Of a DNA stretch of 64,000 bases, positions 43,965 through 55,174 are shown piece by piece. Location of the stretch: positions 29,908,046 through 29,972,045 of the forward strand of contig CM029370.1 of the NCBI GenBank assembly GCA_017165825.1. Reading direction: 5' to 3'. Below the pieces are notes generated by a model that had not been told where the DNA came from, ran no database searches, and was given only the letters and a program-made list of their open reading frames with translations. How positions within the stretch are numbered: the first letter of the stretch is position 1; each line of letters starts with the position of its first letter. This stretch comes from Hepsetus odoe. Lineage: Eukaryota; Chordata; Actinopteri; Characiformes; Hepsetidae. The position numbers were made by a program, and so were the translations under genes.

Positions 43965-44322
43965 ATCTTCTTCTTCTTTTTCTTTCGGCTGCTCCCGTTT
44001 AGGGGTCGCCACAGCAGATCAACTGTCTCCATTTCTTCCGGTCCTCTGCATCTTCCTCAGACCACCTGCATGTCCTCTCTCTCCACGTCCATAAACCTCC
44101 TCTTTGGTCTTCCTCTTCTCCTCTTTCCTGGCAGCTCCATCTTCAACATCCTCCTCCCGATAAACTCCTCGTCTCTCCTCTGAACACGTCCAAACCAACG
44201 CAACCTTGCTTCTCTAACTTTGTCTCCAAAATGTCCAACCTGATCTGTCCCTCTAATATACTCATTTCTAATCCTGTCCATCCTCGTCACACCCAACGAA
44301 CATCTCAGCATCTTTGAATAAC
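43965..44322 (-). mobile_element. RTE-like LINE 3' fragment, well preserved
   Basis: Complement of tcggctgctcccgtttaggg through an open minus frame: SLGVTRMDRIRNEYIRGTDQ, GRVQRRDEEFIGRRMLKMEL and GRPKRRFMDVEREDMQVV. The lack of stops over 85 codons suggests a fairly recent insertion. Confidence 0.9.
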
Positions 44323-44930
44323 GAGTAATAAGCTAGTCCTTAATTCACACTAGAGTTTGCAATTCCAAAAGTTGACCCCATAGCACACCCTGTCCCGGAT
44401 GGACTTAATAAATCACTTTTTTTCTGAAACACACTTTCTGTTCGTTTAAAATAAAGAGTGTATTTGATGGAAAATAAATGCAGGTGATGATCAAAAATAA
44501 AGGTGTTTTCTTCTCCAACATTAACTTGCGTGCTTTAGGCCTTTGATACTCTTCACAAAACTGCAAACCGGGCTTTTATAAATGATGTTTCACCTTTTCG
44601 CTTCCTCCTTTTCAACAAAGGAGAGTCTGCCCGAGGCCAAGGCTGAGCCTTTTCTCTTTTACAGCAGTTCATCTCACATCCACAGATCTGCTGTCTGGGT
44701 TGGAGTGGAAAAGGCAATGAGAAACGAACCTTTACTGAACGATACTTCAGTTATTGTGATACGAAGATGTTTCATAAACTCTGCCAGCATCTTCCTGGAT
44801 GGGTTGATTTAAAATGTTCATTTTTGGACATTTTCTGAGTCTGTGTCACTGCAAACCTAATCAAACTTTACTTTACAGATGTTTAAAGTAATAAGCAAAT
44901 CAAGCAAGGTAAGGCTCCTATCATGACCGA
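44323..44930. other. unassigned sequence
   Basis: No gene or repeat recognised. Confidence 0.45.
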
Positions 44931-44934
44931 GTAT

Positions 44935-45052
44935 TTTTGGTGGTTTAGTGGTAGGATACGTGTCTATGGACCAAGAGGTTGCAGGTTTGAATCCCAACAC
45001 CAGCACAATTCAGATCCTGAGCAAAACCCCAAAGCTGAGTGGCTCCTTTAAA
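44935..45052 (+). mobile_element. S2 SINE, 5' half
   Basis: Head tttagtggtaggatacgtgt, B box (gcaggtttgaatcccaac) and gatcctgagcaaaacccc; the tail is lost to the next SINE. Confidence 0.75.
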
Positions 45053-45054
45053 TC

Positions 45055-45295
45055 AGCATTGGTCTAGTGTGTTCCATTATCACAAGGTTGTAGGTTCGAG
45101 TCCCAGGCCAAGGTTGTGGGTTTGTGTAGGTTGGTCTGAGATTCCCTTGAGCAAGGTAGCATCCCCATAACTGCTCCCCGGATGCTGGATATGGCTGCCC
45201 CCTGCTGGAAGACGTGTTAAATGCACCGGATGCATTTAGTTGTGTTTCACGGTGTTGTTCTGTGTTCAGAATCAAAAATAGTCACTTTCACTTTA
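45055..45295 (+). mobile_element. S1 SINE
   Basis: Head ttggtctagtgtgttcc, B box (gtaggttcgagtcccagg), a duplicated aaggttgtgggtt piece, core, and the cactttcacttt end. Confidence 0.8.
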
Positions 45296-45424
45296 CCCAA
45301 ACTCTGTTGGCCAGCAGTTAAGCCCTGCCCCTTTAGCTCCGCCCATGTTTCAGCCCGGCCTACCCTTTCAACCAGCTGACTAGAACAGCTTGTTTATAAA
45401 TAATCACATTTAAAGTGATTATCA

Positions 45425-45464
45425 TCTTAGTTGCCTGGAGGAGCTGGAGCCATTCCCAGTGCTC

Positions 45465-45502
<38 letters not shown>

Positions 45503-45662
45503 CCACACACTCACACACACACACACACACACACACATAGAGGGGCAATTTAACATCTCCAATTCACCTGTCGTGTCTTTGGAAGGTGTGAGGAATCCGG
45601 AGCTACAGGAGGGAAACCAAACTGGGAATCGAACCCACAGCCGTCTCCCTGTGAGGTGACTG
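45425..45662 (-). mobile_element. V-SINE (S3) containing an expanded CA tract
   Basis: Complement of tail, (CA)n at 45,467-45,538, V-core remnants (gaggaatccggagctacagg) and B box (actgggaatcgaacccacag). The CA run occupies the GT-rich place found in other S3 copies. Confidence 0.8.
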
Positions 45663-46257
45663 ATAACTAATTTTGCAACATAAATAAATATCATATCTAG
45701 ACATCAAGGAGGATCAAAATGGGAGAAAAGTGAAGGACGTGCCCAGTAAGGCCGGCAAGACAGCTGTTAATTCTCCAGCAGATGGCGCTGCAACGTTGGG
45801 CCATTGAGTGCTGTACGTTTTGTAAAGCTCGGTTCCTCCAGAGCTCAAGGTTACTTTCTGAATGCACTAAATGCCTGTAATGTTTCAGATGAATGTCCAC
45901 ACTTATCTGCAATCATTCTGTACTTCAGTGCTACGCTGTGCGTCTTCGACTGTTTTCCTTTTTCCTGCTCATGTTTTCATGGGAGGAAAATTGAATTCCA
46001 TTGAGATTCATGAACAAAAAAAGAAGAAGTACTTATTAGACACTTTAATGACTTTGATCTCTCTGTTTAACAGAGAATCGCCTCTGAATCTCTGAGTGAT
46101 CCAAACAGAAGTAAACGGAGGGATGGCAAGACGGCCCGGAGCTCTCTGACTGTGGGAGACAAAAGAGGAACGGATTGGATAAATCTTCTCTCAGACCCCT
46201 CAGCTTCTTTACTGACGGCTCGCTGAATTTTGCTGATGGTGAAAATTAACAGTAAAG
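45663..46257. other. unassigned sequence
   Basis: No recognised gene or repeat. Confidence 0.45.
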
Positions 46258-46690
46258 TACATCCATCCGTCCATCCATCCATCCATCCATCCGTCCGTCC
46301 ATCCATCCATCCATCCATCAACCAGCCAATCAATCAAATAATCAATCTAACAATCAAACAACCAACAAATCCATCCATCCAGCCATCTATACATTCATCC
46401 ATCCCTCCACTCATTATTCCATCTATTCTTGCACCTATTAATCCATCCATCAAACACCCAGTCAATCAATCAATTTATCAATCTAACAATTAGTCAACTA
46501 ACCAATAATTCTATCCATCCATTTGTCCATCCATCCATCCATCCATCCATCCATCCATCCATCAAACAACCAGTGAACCAATCAATTTATAAATCTTACA
46601 ATCAATCGACTAACCAATAATTTTGTCCATCCATCCATCCATCCACCCATTCAGCAAGCAACCAATAAACCTATTAATTTTTTAATCTAA
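46258..46690. repeat. ATCC/AATC tetranucleotide tract with 130-bp higher-order pattern
   Basis: Blocks of ATCC alternate with AATCAATC/caaccag segments. The pattern (ATCC)n, caa(c)ca-ccagt, aatcaatttatcaatctaac recurs about four times at roughly 100-140-bp spacing, so it is more than a plain microsatellite. Confidence 0.85.
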
Positions 46691-47216
46691 CAATAAATGA
46701 ATGAATCCATCAGTGTTTAAACTCAGAGAACGCTGCAGGTGTCCCTCATTTACAGCGTAGCTGAACATCTACAGAAACAAACAGGTCTGAGGCTAAAAGA
46801 ACATTTTCAAATTACATTCCAAACCAATAAAAACACACAGTAAAATATAACAGCAGGATTAAGTCCATCAGTGAAAAGAAGACGCACAAACAGATACATC
46901 TGCACGAATAATGTCCCCAATAACACAACAGGAAATGAAGTCAAAGTGAAAAAATAACATTAAAAGTAAAAAGAAAAAATAATGAAATGGTGAGCTCGGA
47001 GCCCTCGGAGGCTCAGAGAGTCAGTCGTGAACCAGAACAACCTTTTTATCGGTGATTCCGTTCCGTTAAAGTAGGACAGAAACTCCACATGATGATGATG
47101 CACGGCTGCAAAGATAAACCTCTCAAATCAATTTCCTCACATTCCACCAAATCCCACCTGAGCGCTTGTAGTGGCTGCTTACAGCATCGTCACCATGTCC
47201 TGCACTTTGTTCAGTG

Positions 47217-47218
<2 letters not shown>
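46691..47218. other. unassigned sequence
   Basis: AT-rich to 47,000; no gene recognised. Confidence 0.45.

Positions 47219-47219
<1 letters not shown>

Positions 47220-47265
<46 letters not shown>
47220..47265. repeat. (CT)n microsatellite
   Basis: About 22 uninterrupted units. Confidence 0.97.
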
Positions 47266-47512
47266 GCTGATCCGGTGAAGTCACCGATGCCTCTCTATTC
47301 CTGGGTCACAACATAATCATAATCCGGTGGATTAGTCTCTTTAAACTGTATCATCCAAGCCGTGATCAGCATCATAAGCTGGAGGAATACACGTTTGCTG
47401 ATGAGCAGAGAAAATGTCACGTCACAGTTAGACTTCAGTGTGTTCAGTCAGGAGGAGAAGAAAATACCAGGATGTTCTCTCACAGAATAGCAATATAAAG
47501 GGGTCCAAGCAT

Positions 47513-47763
47513 TTGAAAGTGAAAGTGACAACCCTTTTCATTGCGAGGTCAAAGCACAGCAGACAGTGAACCACAACGAATTTGGACCTCTGCATTTAAC
47601 CCATGCACACTCAAACACTGTGCAGCAGTGGGCAGCTATTGAAAGCGCCCGGGGAGCAGTGACGGGGACGGCACCTTGCTCAAGGGTACCTAAGGGGAAG
47701 GGGTTCGAACCCCTAATCCTCCGATCATGCGGCTAACGCCCTAACCACTAGGCCACCACTGCA
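47513..47763 (-). mobile_element. S1 SINE, complete
   Basis: Complement of the full family: gaaagtgaaagtgacaaccc, tail, core, B box (aaggggttcgaacccctaat) and A box (accactaggccaccactgc). Confidence 0.9.
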
Positions 47764-47942
47764 TTTACATTTACATTTACAGCATTTAGCCGACGCTCTT
47801 ATCCAGAGAGACGTCCATGTCCTGATTACAGGGACAGTCCCCCCTTGGAGACACTCAGGGTTCAGGGTCTTGCTCAGGGACCCAGCTGTGGTGGTGGTGC
47901 CAGAGGTGGGATTCGAACCTGGGACCTCTTGAGCCCATTGTA
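47764..47942 (-). mobile_element. S2 SINE
   Basis: Complement of the tail (acagcatttagccgacgctc, ttatccagagagacgt) and B box (gtgggattcgaacctgggac). It abuts the S1 copy in the same orientation. Confidence 0.85.
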
Positions 47943-48044
47943 ATCATTTATTTATTCAATTTATGTTTTTCATTGAGGCTTCACGCACCCTAATATTCCT
48001 AAATTCCCTAAAAGCATCCGTTATGTACTACATCCCTTTACGCA

Positions 48045-48225
48045 GCGATGACCTGATGTTTAAGGACGAGGCTCCAAGATCAGCAGGACATGGGTTTGAA
48101 TCCCGGACCAGAAGATGCCCTGCTTAACCTGCCCTGAGTAAGGTACTGTCCCCAGCACTGGGGTTCTGGTTGTGGTTCACTGTGTTTCATGATGGCAGTC
48201 ACTTTCACTTCACTTTCACTTCTTC
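48045..48225 (+). mobile_element. S1 SINE, internally shortened
   Basis: B box (tgggtttgaatcccgg), partial core (gagtaaggtactgtcccca) and the cactttcacttc end. Confidence 0.75.
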
Positions 48226-48322
48226 ATAGAAGGATTTGGAGAATGGAGCTGCCTGGCAAGAGGAAAAGAGGAAGTGGTGGAGAAGTGGTGAGCGGTGAGA
48301 GAGGACATGTGAAAGAGTGTCT
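48226..48322 (+). mobile_element. RTE-like LINE, very short 3' fragment
   Basis: gaatggagctgcctggcaag and gagagaggacatgtgaaag correspond to the MELPGKRKRG and REDM segments. Confidence 0.65.
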
Positions 48323-48715
48323 TCCAAATTGCCAAACTGGTCCCATTCATGGACCCCCATCACTGCTGGGACCAGGTGAATCAAGGTGAAGCAGGTGGTT
48401 TTATTGTTATGGCTGATCTGAGTTAAAGTGCAGACGTCTTTGATGATAAATTGTAATTGTGATTAACTGGCACTATTGAAGGCCTCGATGACTCCACTGC
48501 ACAAAACATCTGCAACTGTCAACATTTTATTTTCCAGCCCAGAAAATGAGCCGTATGTTTTCAGCCCCACAATATAGGTTTCGCTTTATCTCACACTTTT
48601 TTTGTTGGCCTTTAAAGCAAATTTACTAAATTACAGAGCAGGTTTTTCATGTAGGCACTATTAACAGTAATATACGCAGCACTAAGAAGCAGTGAGCTGC
48701 TGAACTGCATGAACA
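48323..48715. other. unassigned sequence
   Basis: Nothing recognised. Confidence 0.45.
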
Positions 48716-48717
48716 CT

Positions 48718-48719
48718 TT

Positions 48720-48762
<43 letters not shown>

Positions 48763-48770
48763 GTAATAAT
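48718..48770. repeat. (AAT)n microsatellite
   Basis: About 15 ATA/AAT units with one interruption. Confidence 0.95.
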
Positions 48771-48947
48771 AACTACACTCACACGAGAAATGTACCATGT
48801 TGTGACATTAAAGCAGTGAAACTCAAGGACTCTTAAAGGTGACAGGAGGGTTTAAATGGGAGTTTTTGTGGGAATCAAGCATCAGAAAACTTTAATATCA
48901 GTAAGAGATGCTTTTTAAAAATAATTGAAAAAATATATATATACTTA

Positions 48948-49482
48948 CAGCACTGTGCAAAAGTTTTAGGCAGGTGTGAAAAATGCTGTAAACAGAACGC
49001 TTTCAGAAACGGAAGTGTTGATCTTTTATTTTCATCAATCAACAAAATGCAGTGAATGAACAAAAGAGAATCTAAATCAGATCAATATTTGGTGTGACCA
49101 CCCTTCGCCTTCAGAACAGCATCAGTTCTTCTAGGTACACTCACACACGGTTTTTGAAGGAACTCGGCCGGTCGGTCGTTCCAGACATCTTGGAGAACTG
49201 AGCACAGATCTTCTGTGGATGTAGGTCCTCACATCCTTCTGTCTCTTCATGTGATCCAGACACACTGGATGATGTGGAGATCAGGGCTCTGAGGGGCCAG
49301 AAGAACTGATGCTGCTCTGAAGGTAAAAGGTAGAAACACCAGATATTGATCTGATTTAGATTTTTCTTTTGTTCACTTTGCATTTTGTAAATTGATCAAA
49401 ATAAACAATCATTATTGATATTTCTGAAAGCGTTCTGTTTACAGCATTTTTCACACCTGCCTAAAACTTTTGCACAGTACTG
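48948..49482. mobile_element. non-autonomous Tc1/mariner-like element A, copy 3 (535 bp)
   Basis: Ends cagcactgtgcaaaagtttt and its complement aaaacttttgcacagtactg are flanked by TA on both sides. The first and last 60 bp are near-perfect inverted repeats, and complementarity continues, less perfectly, for about 200 bp. It is colinear with the copy at 12,161 apart from a few single-base changes and short deletions. Confidence 0.93.
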
Positions 49483-49504
49483 TAGATATATATATATACA
49501 GAAT

Positions 49505-49960
49505 ACCTGAGTGTGAATGAAAAGGAGGAGTGTGGAAGAGAGGAGAAGAAGAGAGTGCAGGCAGGTTGGAATGAGTGAAGAAGAGTGACAGGAGTGATCT
49601 GAGACACTGTTTTTTGAAGTTTCACAGAAAGGTAGTGAAACCAGCTATTTTATACAGGTTGGAGATGGTTGTGAGACCAGCTACGTTATACTTGTTGAAG
49701 ACAGAAGTGAGAACAGCTATGTTATACAGGTTGGAGACAGTAGTGAGACCAGCTATGTTATACAGGTTGAAGAAGGTGGCACTAATAAAGATGCTATATT
49801 AGATGAGTATATCAGAGGGACAGCTCATGTTGGAGACAAAGTCAGAGAAGCAAGACAGTGTTGGCTGGACATGTCCAGAGGATGAAGCTGCAGGAAAGAG
49901 CAGTGGTGGATGGACAAAGAGGAGGTTTATGGATGTGGTGAGAGAGGAAATCCAAAAGGA
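49505..49960 (+). mobile_element. RTE-like LINE 3' fragment with an expanded 36-bp motif
   Basis: gaatacctgagtgtgaatga and gaggagaagaagagagtgca belong to the segment after the FADD box. The VVRPAMLY coding motif is then repeated four times before a shortened C-terminal region (gatgagtatatcagagggac, ggacatgtccagagga). Confidence 0.85.
49632..49775 (+). repeat. 36-bp tandem repeat in LINE coding sequence, four units
   Basis: Units start at 49,632, 49,668, 49,704 and 49,740, each encoding a variant of VVRPAMLYRLET. The usual element has this motif once. Confidence 0.9.
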
Positions 49961-50288
49961 GAAGAAGTATACTCTTACAAGAGTTCGGTTCCTACATCTC
50001 TCTCTGAAAAGATCAATATCAGCCTGGTGGGTCTTTAAGATCAGCAGGAGCTGCTCAGCTAGTGATGCTCAGGATCTAAACAGGGTGAAAAGGCATTTAC
50101 CATTATGCTGCCCCCTGGTGGAACCACCTCATCATAGAGCTCAGATCTGCCCCAAACTCTTCAAATCTCCCTTGTGTTTGTTAGTGGCTCTGCTTTGAAC
50201 AAAATCATGCACTTTCCTCTGTATTTTTATAACTTTTATAACTTTATGCTTGCGTTGATTACTTGTAAGCTCACGTTTTTGGAAGACA
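49961..50288. other. unassigned sequence
   Basis: No gene or family recognised. Confidence 0.45.
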
Positions 50289-50503
50289 TGACATTTACAG
50301 CATTTAGCAGAAGCTCTTACCCAGAGCGACTTGTACCCAGAGACACTGTCCAATTACAGGGACAGTCCCCCTGGAGTAACTCGGGGTTAAGGGTCTTGCT
50401 CGGGAACCCAATGGTGGTAGTGCTTGAGCTGGGATTCGAACCTGTGACTGCTTGGTCCGTAGATCCATAGACAAGCCTCCTACCACTAGTCACCACTGTC
50501 CAG
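50289..50503 (-). mobile_element. S2 SINE, complete
   Basis: Complement of the tail (acagcatttagcagaagctc, ttacccagagcgacttg), body and B box (gctgggattcgaacctgtga), ending cctaccactagtcaccac. Confidence 0.85.
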
Positions 50504-51005
50504 ATCTATCGACCTCTGTCTGTGATAATGTCCCGTTCAAATAAACTTCTGTCTGGACAGCCATGATCCATTTACATAAACCATTCCGTCACTGCATTAC
50601 AGTCACGTTTCCTTGAGTCACAAACTCATGACTCTACACACTTTTACAAAGAGCAGGCGTTCATCACCTCCAGAGTCACATTAAATTAGCTGGACCGTCT
50701 CCTTCAGACGCTGGTGCTGAAAGCTAATGACAGCCTTTGCTCTTATTGTGCTCCTGCAGCATTCCTGCTTTTTTCTCGGCTCCCGGCTCGTCCAGCCGTG
50801 ATGATCTGAGCTCGATGGAATTGCTCGATGATCCAGAAGGCAGCGCTTTGAGCTGTGACTGGTAAACGGGCTTCGCCTGCTGGACGTGGACTATTTTTAG
50901 GTTCTCTTATTACAGGTGGGTAATTCACTCACTTACATGGAAGTAAAATGCAGAGGGAATGGAGCTTTCCTGTGTTTTCATTTGTTAAACGACATCCCAG
51001 TCAGT
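50504..51005. other. unassigned sequence; possible conserved non-coding DNA
   Basis: 50,580-50,940 has balanced composition, several taatta-like and tgacag motifs, and no repeat resemblance. Confidence 0.35.
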
Positions 51006-51011
51006 GTGGGC

Positions 51012-51235
51012 TGACTGAAGTGAAGTGAAAGTGATGTGTTAAAACCAAATACATCTTCTGTATTTAGCCCACACACATCATCCAGCAGGGGGCAGCCGTA
51101 TTCAGCACCCAGGAAGCCGTGATGGGGATGGTACCTTACTCAAGGGAACATTAGTGTAACCTACTGGTCTGGGATTCGAACCTACGACCCTCTGATCCTG
51201 GGACCTAGTCCTGAAACACTAGACTTTGCTCCACC
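51012..51235 (-). mobile_element. S1 SINE
   Basis: Complement of tail, gcagggggcagccgta, core, B box (ctgggattcgaacctacgac) and a partial A box. Confidence 0.85.
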
Positions 51236-51237
51236 AA

Positions 51238-51352
51238 ATGTTCATGCCTTTGGACTGCATGAGGAAACTGGAGCTCCTGAGGGAATCCCATATGGGAACT
51301 GGGTGGGAACAGAACCCAGAAACATATCTCTGTAAGGCAAACACTGGGTCTC
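51238..51352 (-). mobile_element. V-SINE (S3) fragment
   Basis: Complement of the V-core and B-box region, degraded: gaggaaactggagctcctga, gggtgggaacagaaccca. Confidence 0.55.
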
Positions 51353-51357
51353 TCATT

Positions 51358-51875
51358 TTCAGATCTTCCTGAAGGACAATGTTGTTGTCTCTCATGTTCA
51401 GTCCAGTCTCTGTACCTGAGCGGTTCTCCAGATCTTCCTGAAGGACAGTGTTGTTGTCTTTCATTTTCAGTCCAGTCTCTGTACCTGATCAGTTCTCCAG
51501 ATCTTCCTGAAGGACAGTGTTGTTGTCTCTCATTTTCAGTCCAGTCTCTGTACCTGTGCAGTTTCTGAAGCAGTGTAAGATCATCTCCACAGAGTACAGA
51601 GAACAAGCAAACATCCAAAGAAGAGCTTTGGGATGTCCTTCAAGAAGCCTGAGAAGTGTTCCTGACTTAAAGAAAGGAGCTGGTCTAAGAGAGTTGAGGC
51701 TGTGCCGAAGAATATCGGTGGTGGTGGTGAATATTGACTTTAAAGCTGGTTAGAATGAAACTCTTTTTAGACTGGAGTTACATGTGTTTCTACACAAATC
51801 ACCGACCTACTGTCTCACCTTCATACAGAGCAGAGAGACAGGAGGGATCAAGACTCAAGCACAGTAATGTACCCT
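51358..51875 (-). mobile_element. Tc1-like derivative (beta) with 2.9 69-bp units
   Basis: Units at 51,362-51,556 in complement orientation, then agaagagctttgggatgtcc, gagctggtctaagagagttg and agagagacaggagggatcaa up to the degraded end aagactcaagcacagtaatg. Confidence 0.8.
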
Positions 51876-52155
51876 CAATACTCATAACCTGTTTCGCAGT
51901 TGTCCTTCCACTGTGGAGCTGTAGGTGATGTTAATCTTGTTCCAGAACATGAACACCAGGTCAATGAAGTGAGTTTGATGTAAAAGTCAACACTATTCTT
52001 TATTTATAAGAGTTTTTTGCTCTGCAGACCAAAGCGGTTCAGCTAAGGGTCTGAGAATGTTCTGGCAGTAAAGTGCCGCCTGCTGTGAAGTGAGAATAGC
52101 AGGGTGAGTGGGGTGATCCACAGGGATGGTGGCTGATGGTTTCTATAAGTAAGTA
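51876..52155. other. unassigned sequence
   Basis: No recognised gene or repeat. Confidence 0.45.
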
Positions 52156-52300
52156 CAGTGAAGAAGAAGTGACTATTTTATATAATCACAGCACACGATG
52201 AACCAAGATGAAATACATCCTCTGTCTTTTGGGGCCGCGGTGGTCTAGAGTTTAGGGACGAGGCCCTAGGATTGGATGGGTTCAAATCCTGGACCAGTTC
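52156..52300. mobile_element. S1 SINE parts, inverted
   Basis: A short complement of the S1 tail (gaaatacatcctctgtc) is followed by a plus-strand S1 head with A box (ggtggtctagagtttaggga) and B box (gggttcaaatcctgg). Confidence 0.65.
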
Positions 52301-52304
52301 TCTT

Positions 52305-52923
52305 AGAGTAGTTCTTCCAAAACACATCTTTACTTTTCAAATGTTCAAGGGCAAACCTCACTCGGGCTGTGATGTGCCGCTCTTTGATTAAAGGGGTTCT
52401 TCTGGGACGATGGCCCTGAAGCCCACCACGATGAAGAGCCCTCACAACTGTGTTCCTTGAAACATCAACTCCAGAAGAGAGTCCAGGTCAGCAACAATCG
52501 TCTTGGCAGATGTCCAGGGCTCCTTTCTGACATCTTCTTGAAATCTTGCGCTTACGGCCACGGCAGGTTTGATTCTTACAGAATTTGTCTCCTTGTTCTT
52601 GGCAATGATGAACATACAGCAGTTCTAGACACTGAGAATCGCTTGGAAATGGCAGTGTAGCCTTCCCCCATCATGAGCTTCTACCATCTTCTCTCGGAGC
52701 TCCAGACTGAGTTCCTTTGTCTTTGGCATCGTAAGTAACAGTAGTCCATTTTTTTTTACTATATTTGATAAAAATGTATTTTATATTAAAAATGTACCAA
52801 AAGCTACTAAATAGCACTGGTGAATGTTTGCTTCCATCAAGTTTCATGCTGCAAACATTGGGAAGAAGTTTAGAAAAATGTTCCATAATTCCTGGAGGGC
52901 TAATAATTTTGGCCTCAACTGTA
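52305..52923 (-). pseudogene. Tc1-like transposase, N-terminal part, decayed
   Basis: The element end tacagttgaggccaaaatta lies at 52,923 on the minus strand, followed by an AT-rich leader and an ATG at 52,729. Read on the minus strand it gives MPKTKELSLELREKMVEAHD. In another frame it gives TAISKRFSVSRTAV, then LHRGGLQGHRPRRTPLIKER and ARVRFALEHLKSKDVFW. These match the paired helix-turn-helix DNA-binding region and the start of the catalytic region of Tc1-type transposases. The DDE catalytic core is absent beyond 52,305, and several frameshifts and stops are present. It cannot be functional. Confidence 0.75.
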
Positions 52924-53104
52924 GCACCCATCACTGCTCCTTGGGTGCTGGATATTGCAGCTCCCTGCTGGACAGTGTGTGTGGGCTTAATACAAAGGCT
53001 ACATCCTTGTGGGGAGCCTGAGAGCGGTGCTGGGGACGATACCTTGCTGATCCAGGTCTCAAACCCACAAACCTGTCCCTAAACACTAGACCTCCTCTGC
53101 TACA
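52924..53104. mobile_element. S1 SINE plus inverted partial S1
   Basis: Plus-strand core and tail (cacccatcactgctccttgg, gtgtgtgtgggcttaat) are followed by minus-strand core and B box (ggacgataccttgctgatcc). It resembles the fused copy at 17,632. Confidence 0.7.
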
Positions 53105-53229
53105 TGGAAAGGACTGGGAGGTGACAGTGATGTTCAGTGTAGAGTGACCATGCTGGGGAGACAAATACAACTGTGCTCAAAAGTTATGGCACACTCCATG
53201 TTGAATGTTATGTCATTGAGGGACAGGAT

Positions 53230-53455
53230 GGCAAAGAAGCTTCTGGATTTGATTCCCAGACCTTTCTGTGTAGAGTTTGCATGTTGGACAGTTGGACATA
53301 AGGTGATTAATTGAGTCCTAGGTGTGCAGGTGAGTGTGTGAGTGTGTGTGTGTGTGTGTGTGTAATGGACTAGCAAGCTCTCCAGGGTGTTTCTCTGCCT
53401 TTTAAAGCAATGATCTCCTGCAGCCACTGGCTGGAGATCAGCAGGTGAGAGAACA
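53230..53455 (+). mobile_element. V-SINE (S3) with (TG)n
   Basis: B-box remnant (ggatttgattcccag), tttctgtgtagagtttgcat, a TG run at 53,330-53,362 and taatggactagcaagctctc. Confidence 0.7.
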
Positions 53456-54290
53456 AATGCATGGTTATGTTTTGCAGCATATGCAAAATCAATCATTTGC
53501 ATATGGGGCACATCGTTAAGAGTGTGTGTAGAAGTGTGTGTTGCGCTGCCAGGGAGGTAAAAGCACAGCTGCAACGCTTATCTCTGTCTGTTACAAACAT
53601 CTGGCTGTATTGTCCTCTATGAGATTAAAGTAGAGGAGCTTCATTATGCATTGAGCAAAGGGGGAGGGGCAGAGATTTTGTCACCCAGCCAATGGGAGTT
53701 CTGTTCATTTGGGGTCAAATTTGAGATCCTGACACTGTTCAGCGCCACAGCACGGCCTTCACACATGGCTATGCATGTTATTCATTTTCCCACTCTGGGA
53801 GCTGCATGATTCTCTTCTCGTTCAGAGCTCCAGGGTCTGAGCGAAGCTGTGTTGGGACTAAAGCAGGGCTCAGTGGCAGCCTGCCCGCCTTTGTAGGTTT
53901 AAACACACACAGCTGCACGAGGAGTGACGAGCCAACGCTTTTTTCAAGCGTATATGGCACCACGATGCTGCAGAATTAGGAACAATTGGTGGAACGAGAA
54001 CACACTTACGTGGGGCTGCTTGTTATGGAAGAAATATCAGTACTGCTGCAGAAGCGGTCTGTTTTGGTGAATTACCCTACAGCCGTTTAGCCCCTCCTAT
54101 TCGAATACAAGGCAGCCAATCAGAAAAGGTCTCATTTGTATATTCAGCTGGCACTTTGAAAGTAACAGCCTTATTCTTTGGGCCAAACAGGTGTTAAAAA
54201 CTGTGTCGATAATTAGGATTTACATTTTCAGCCCAAAATAAATGTTAAATATGGGCCCTTTTAAAAACCCAATCTCTCATTCAGTTTCTG
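53456..54290. other. unassigned sequence
   Basis: Around 54,100 the stretch gcagccaatcagaaaaggtc, then catttgtatattcagctggc, may be a decayed repeat. No gene recognised. Confidence 0.4.
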
Positions 54291-54291
54291 A

Positions 54292-54382
54292 ACCGCTTGT
54301 CCTGATTAGGGTAGTGCTATCTCAGCTCTCACAGAGACACGATGGACAGGTCATCGGTCCATCCTGCCTCCAGACCCTGTGA
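54292..54382 (-). mobile_element. S3 SINE, 3' end
   Basis: Complement of the tail: gaaccgcttgtcctgattag, atctcagctctcacagaga. Confidence 0.6.
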
Positions 54383-54485
54383 TATCAGAGACGTTGCGAT
54401 AATGTTATATTGTACAGCTTCACATTTCCATAATCTCTCACTTCTTATAAACATGGTCCTCCATGCACACTGTTGTCCTTGGGCG

Positions 54486-54733
54486 CGTCTCAATTTAGGG
54501 GCGCCGTCCTTCAAAGGCTGCATATAAATTTGGAAGACAATAGAGCAGCGTCTAGGCCGTCCCTTTTCCGAAAGCTGCTTCAAATGCAGCAGAGAAACGC
54601 GGTTGTCTTCTCCCGGACTCTGAAGGATCTGAAGACCGTATCCTTCACCACCCAGCGTCCTTTGTCTTTCACACTGAAGGCCACACTTGCACAGATCACA
54701 TCCTTGGAAGGATGCTGTCCCTGAATTCAGATG
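54486..54733. mobile_element. short DNA-transposon-like element with inverted ends
   Basis: The left end gtctcaatttaggggcgccg, then tccttcaaagg, is imperfectly complementary to the right end (ccttggaaggatgctgtccc, tgaattcagat). About two thirds of the 30 terminal positions pair. There is no coding capacity. The family is not named; an hAT- or Harbinger-derived miniature element is possible. Confidence 0.55.
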
Positions 54734-55172
54734 CATTTATTGAGTCTCCGTTATAAAAGAGACAAAACACATACGTTTGTCCAAAACTTCCAGGTAATGG
54801 AACCGTTCACAGCCGCTCAGTAATATTTTAGCTTTTCTAACATCCTTCAGATCTTATTTATAGATAACAGAGTCAGAAACCGCAAGCGTAGCAGGCCCAG
54901 AGCATCCAATCAGCTCCTCTCGGCCCGTCACTCAGAATCTCACGTCCCATTTCTATCCGCAGATGAACAGACCAGACTATTTTTAACCAGCAGGTGGTTC
55001 CTGTTCCGGATGCAGTGATACACTTCCATTTTCCATCTGCTGGAAATTAACAGACAAAGAAATTGGACTGTGTCCAAAAAGTGATTAATAGCATAAACAT
55101 CATTTCCAGTCCACTCTCGTTGACTGTGATGGTTGAATCCATATGCTGGTCAGATCTGTCAGTTTATTCTTT
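54734..55172. other. unassigned sequence
   Basis: Nothing recognised. Confidence 0.45.
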
Positions 55173-55174
55173 GA

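Noticed and set aside
54329..54736. 135-codon minus-strand protein
   Set aside because: Overlaps a short element with inverted ends and has no family resemblance.
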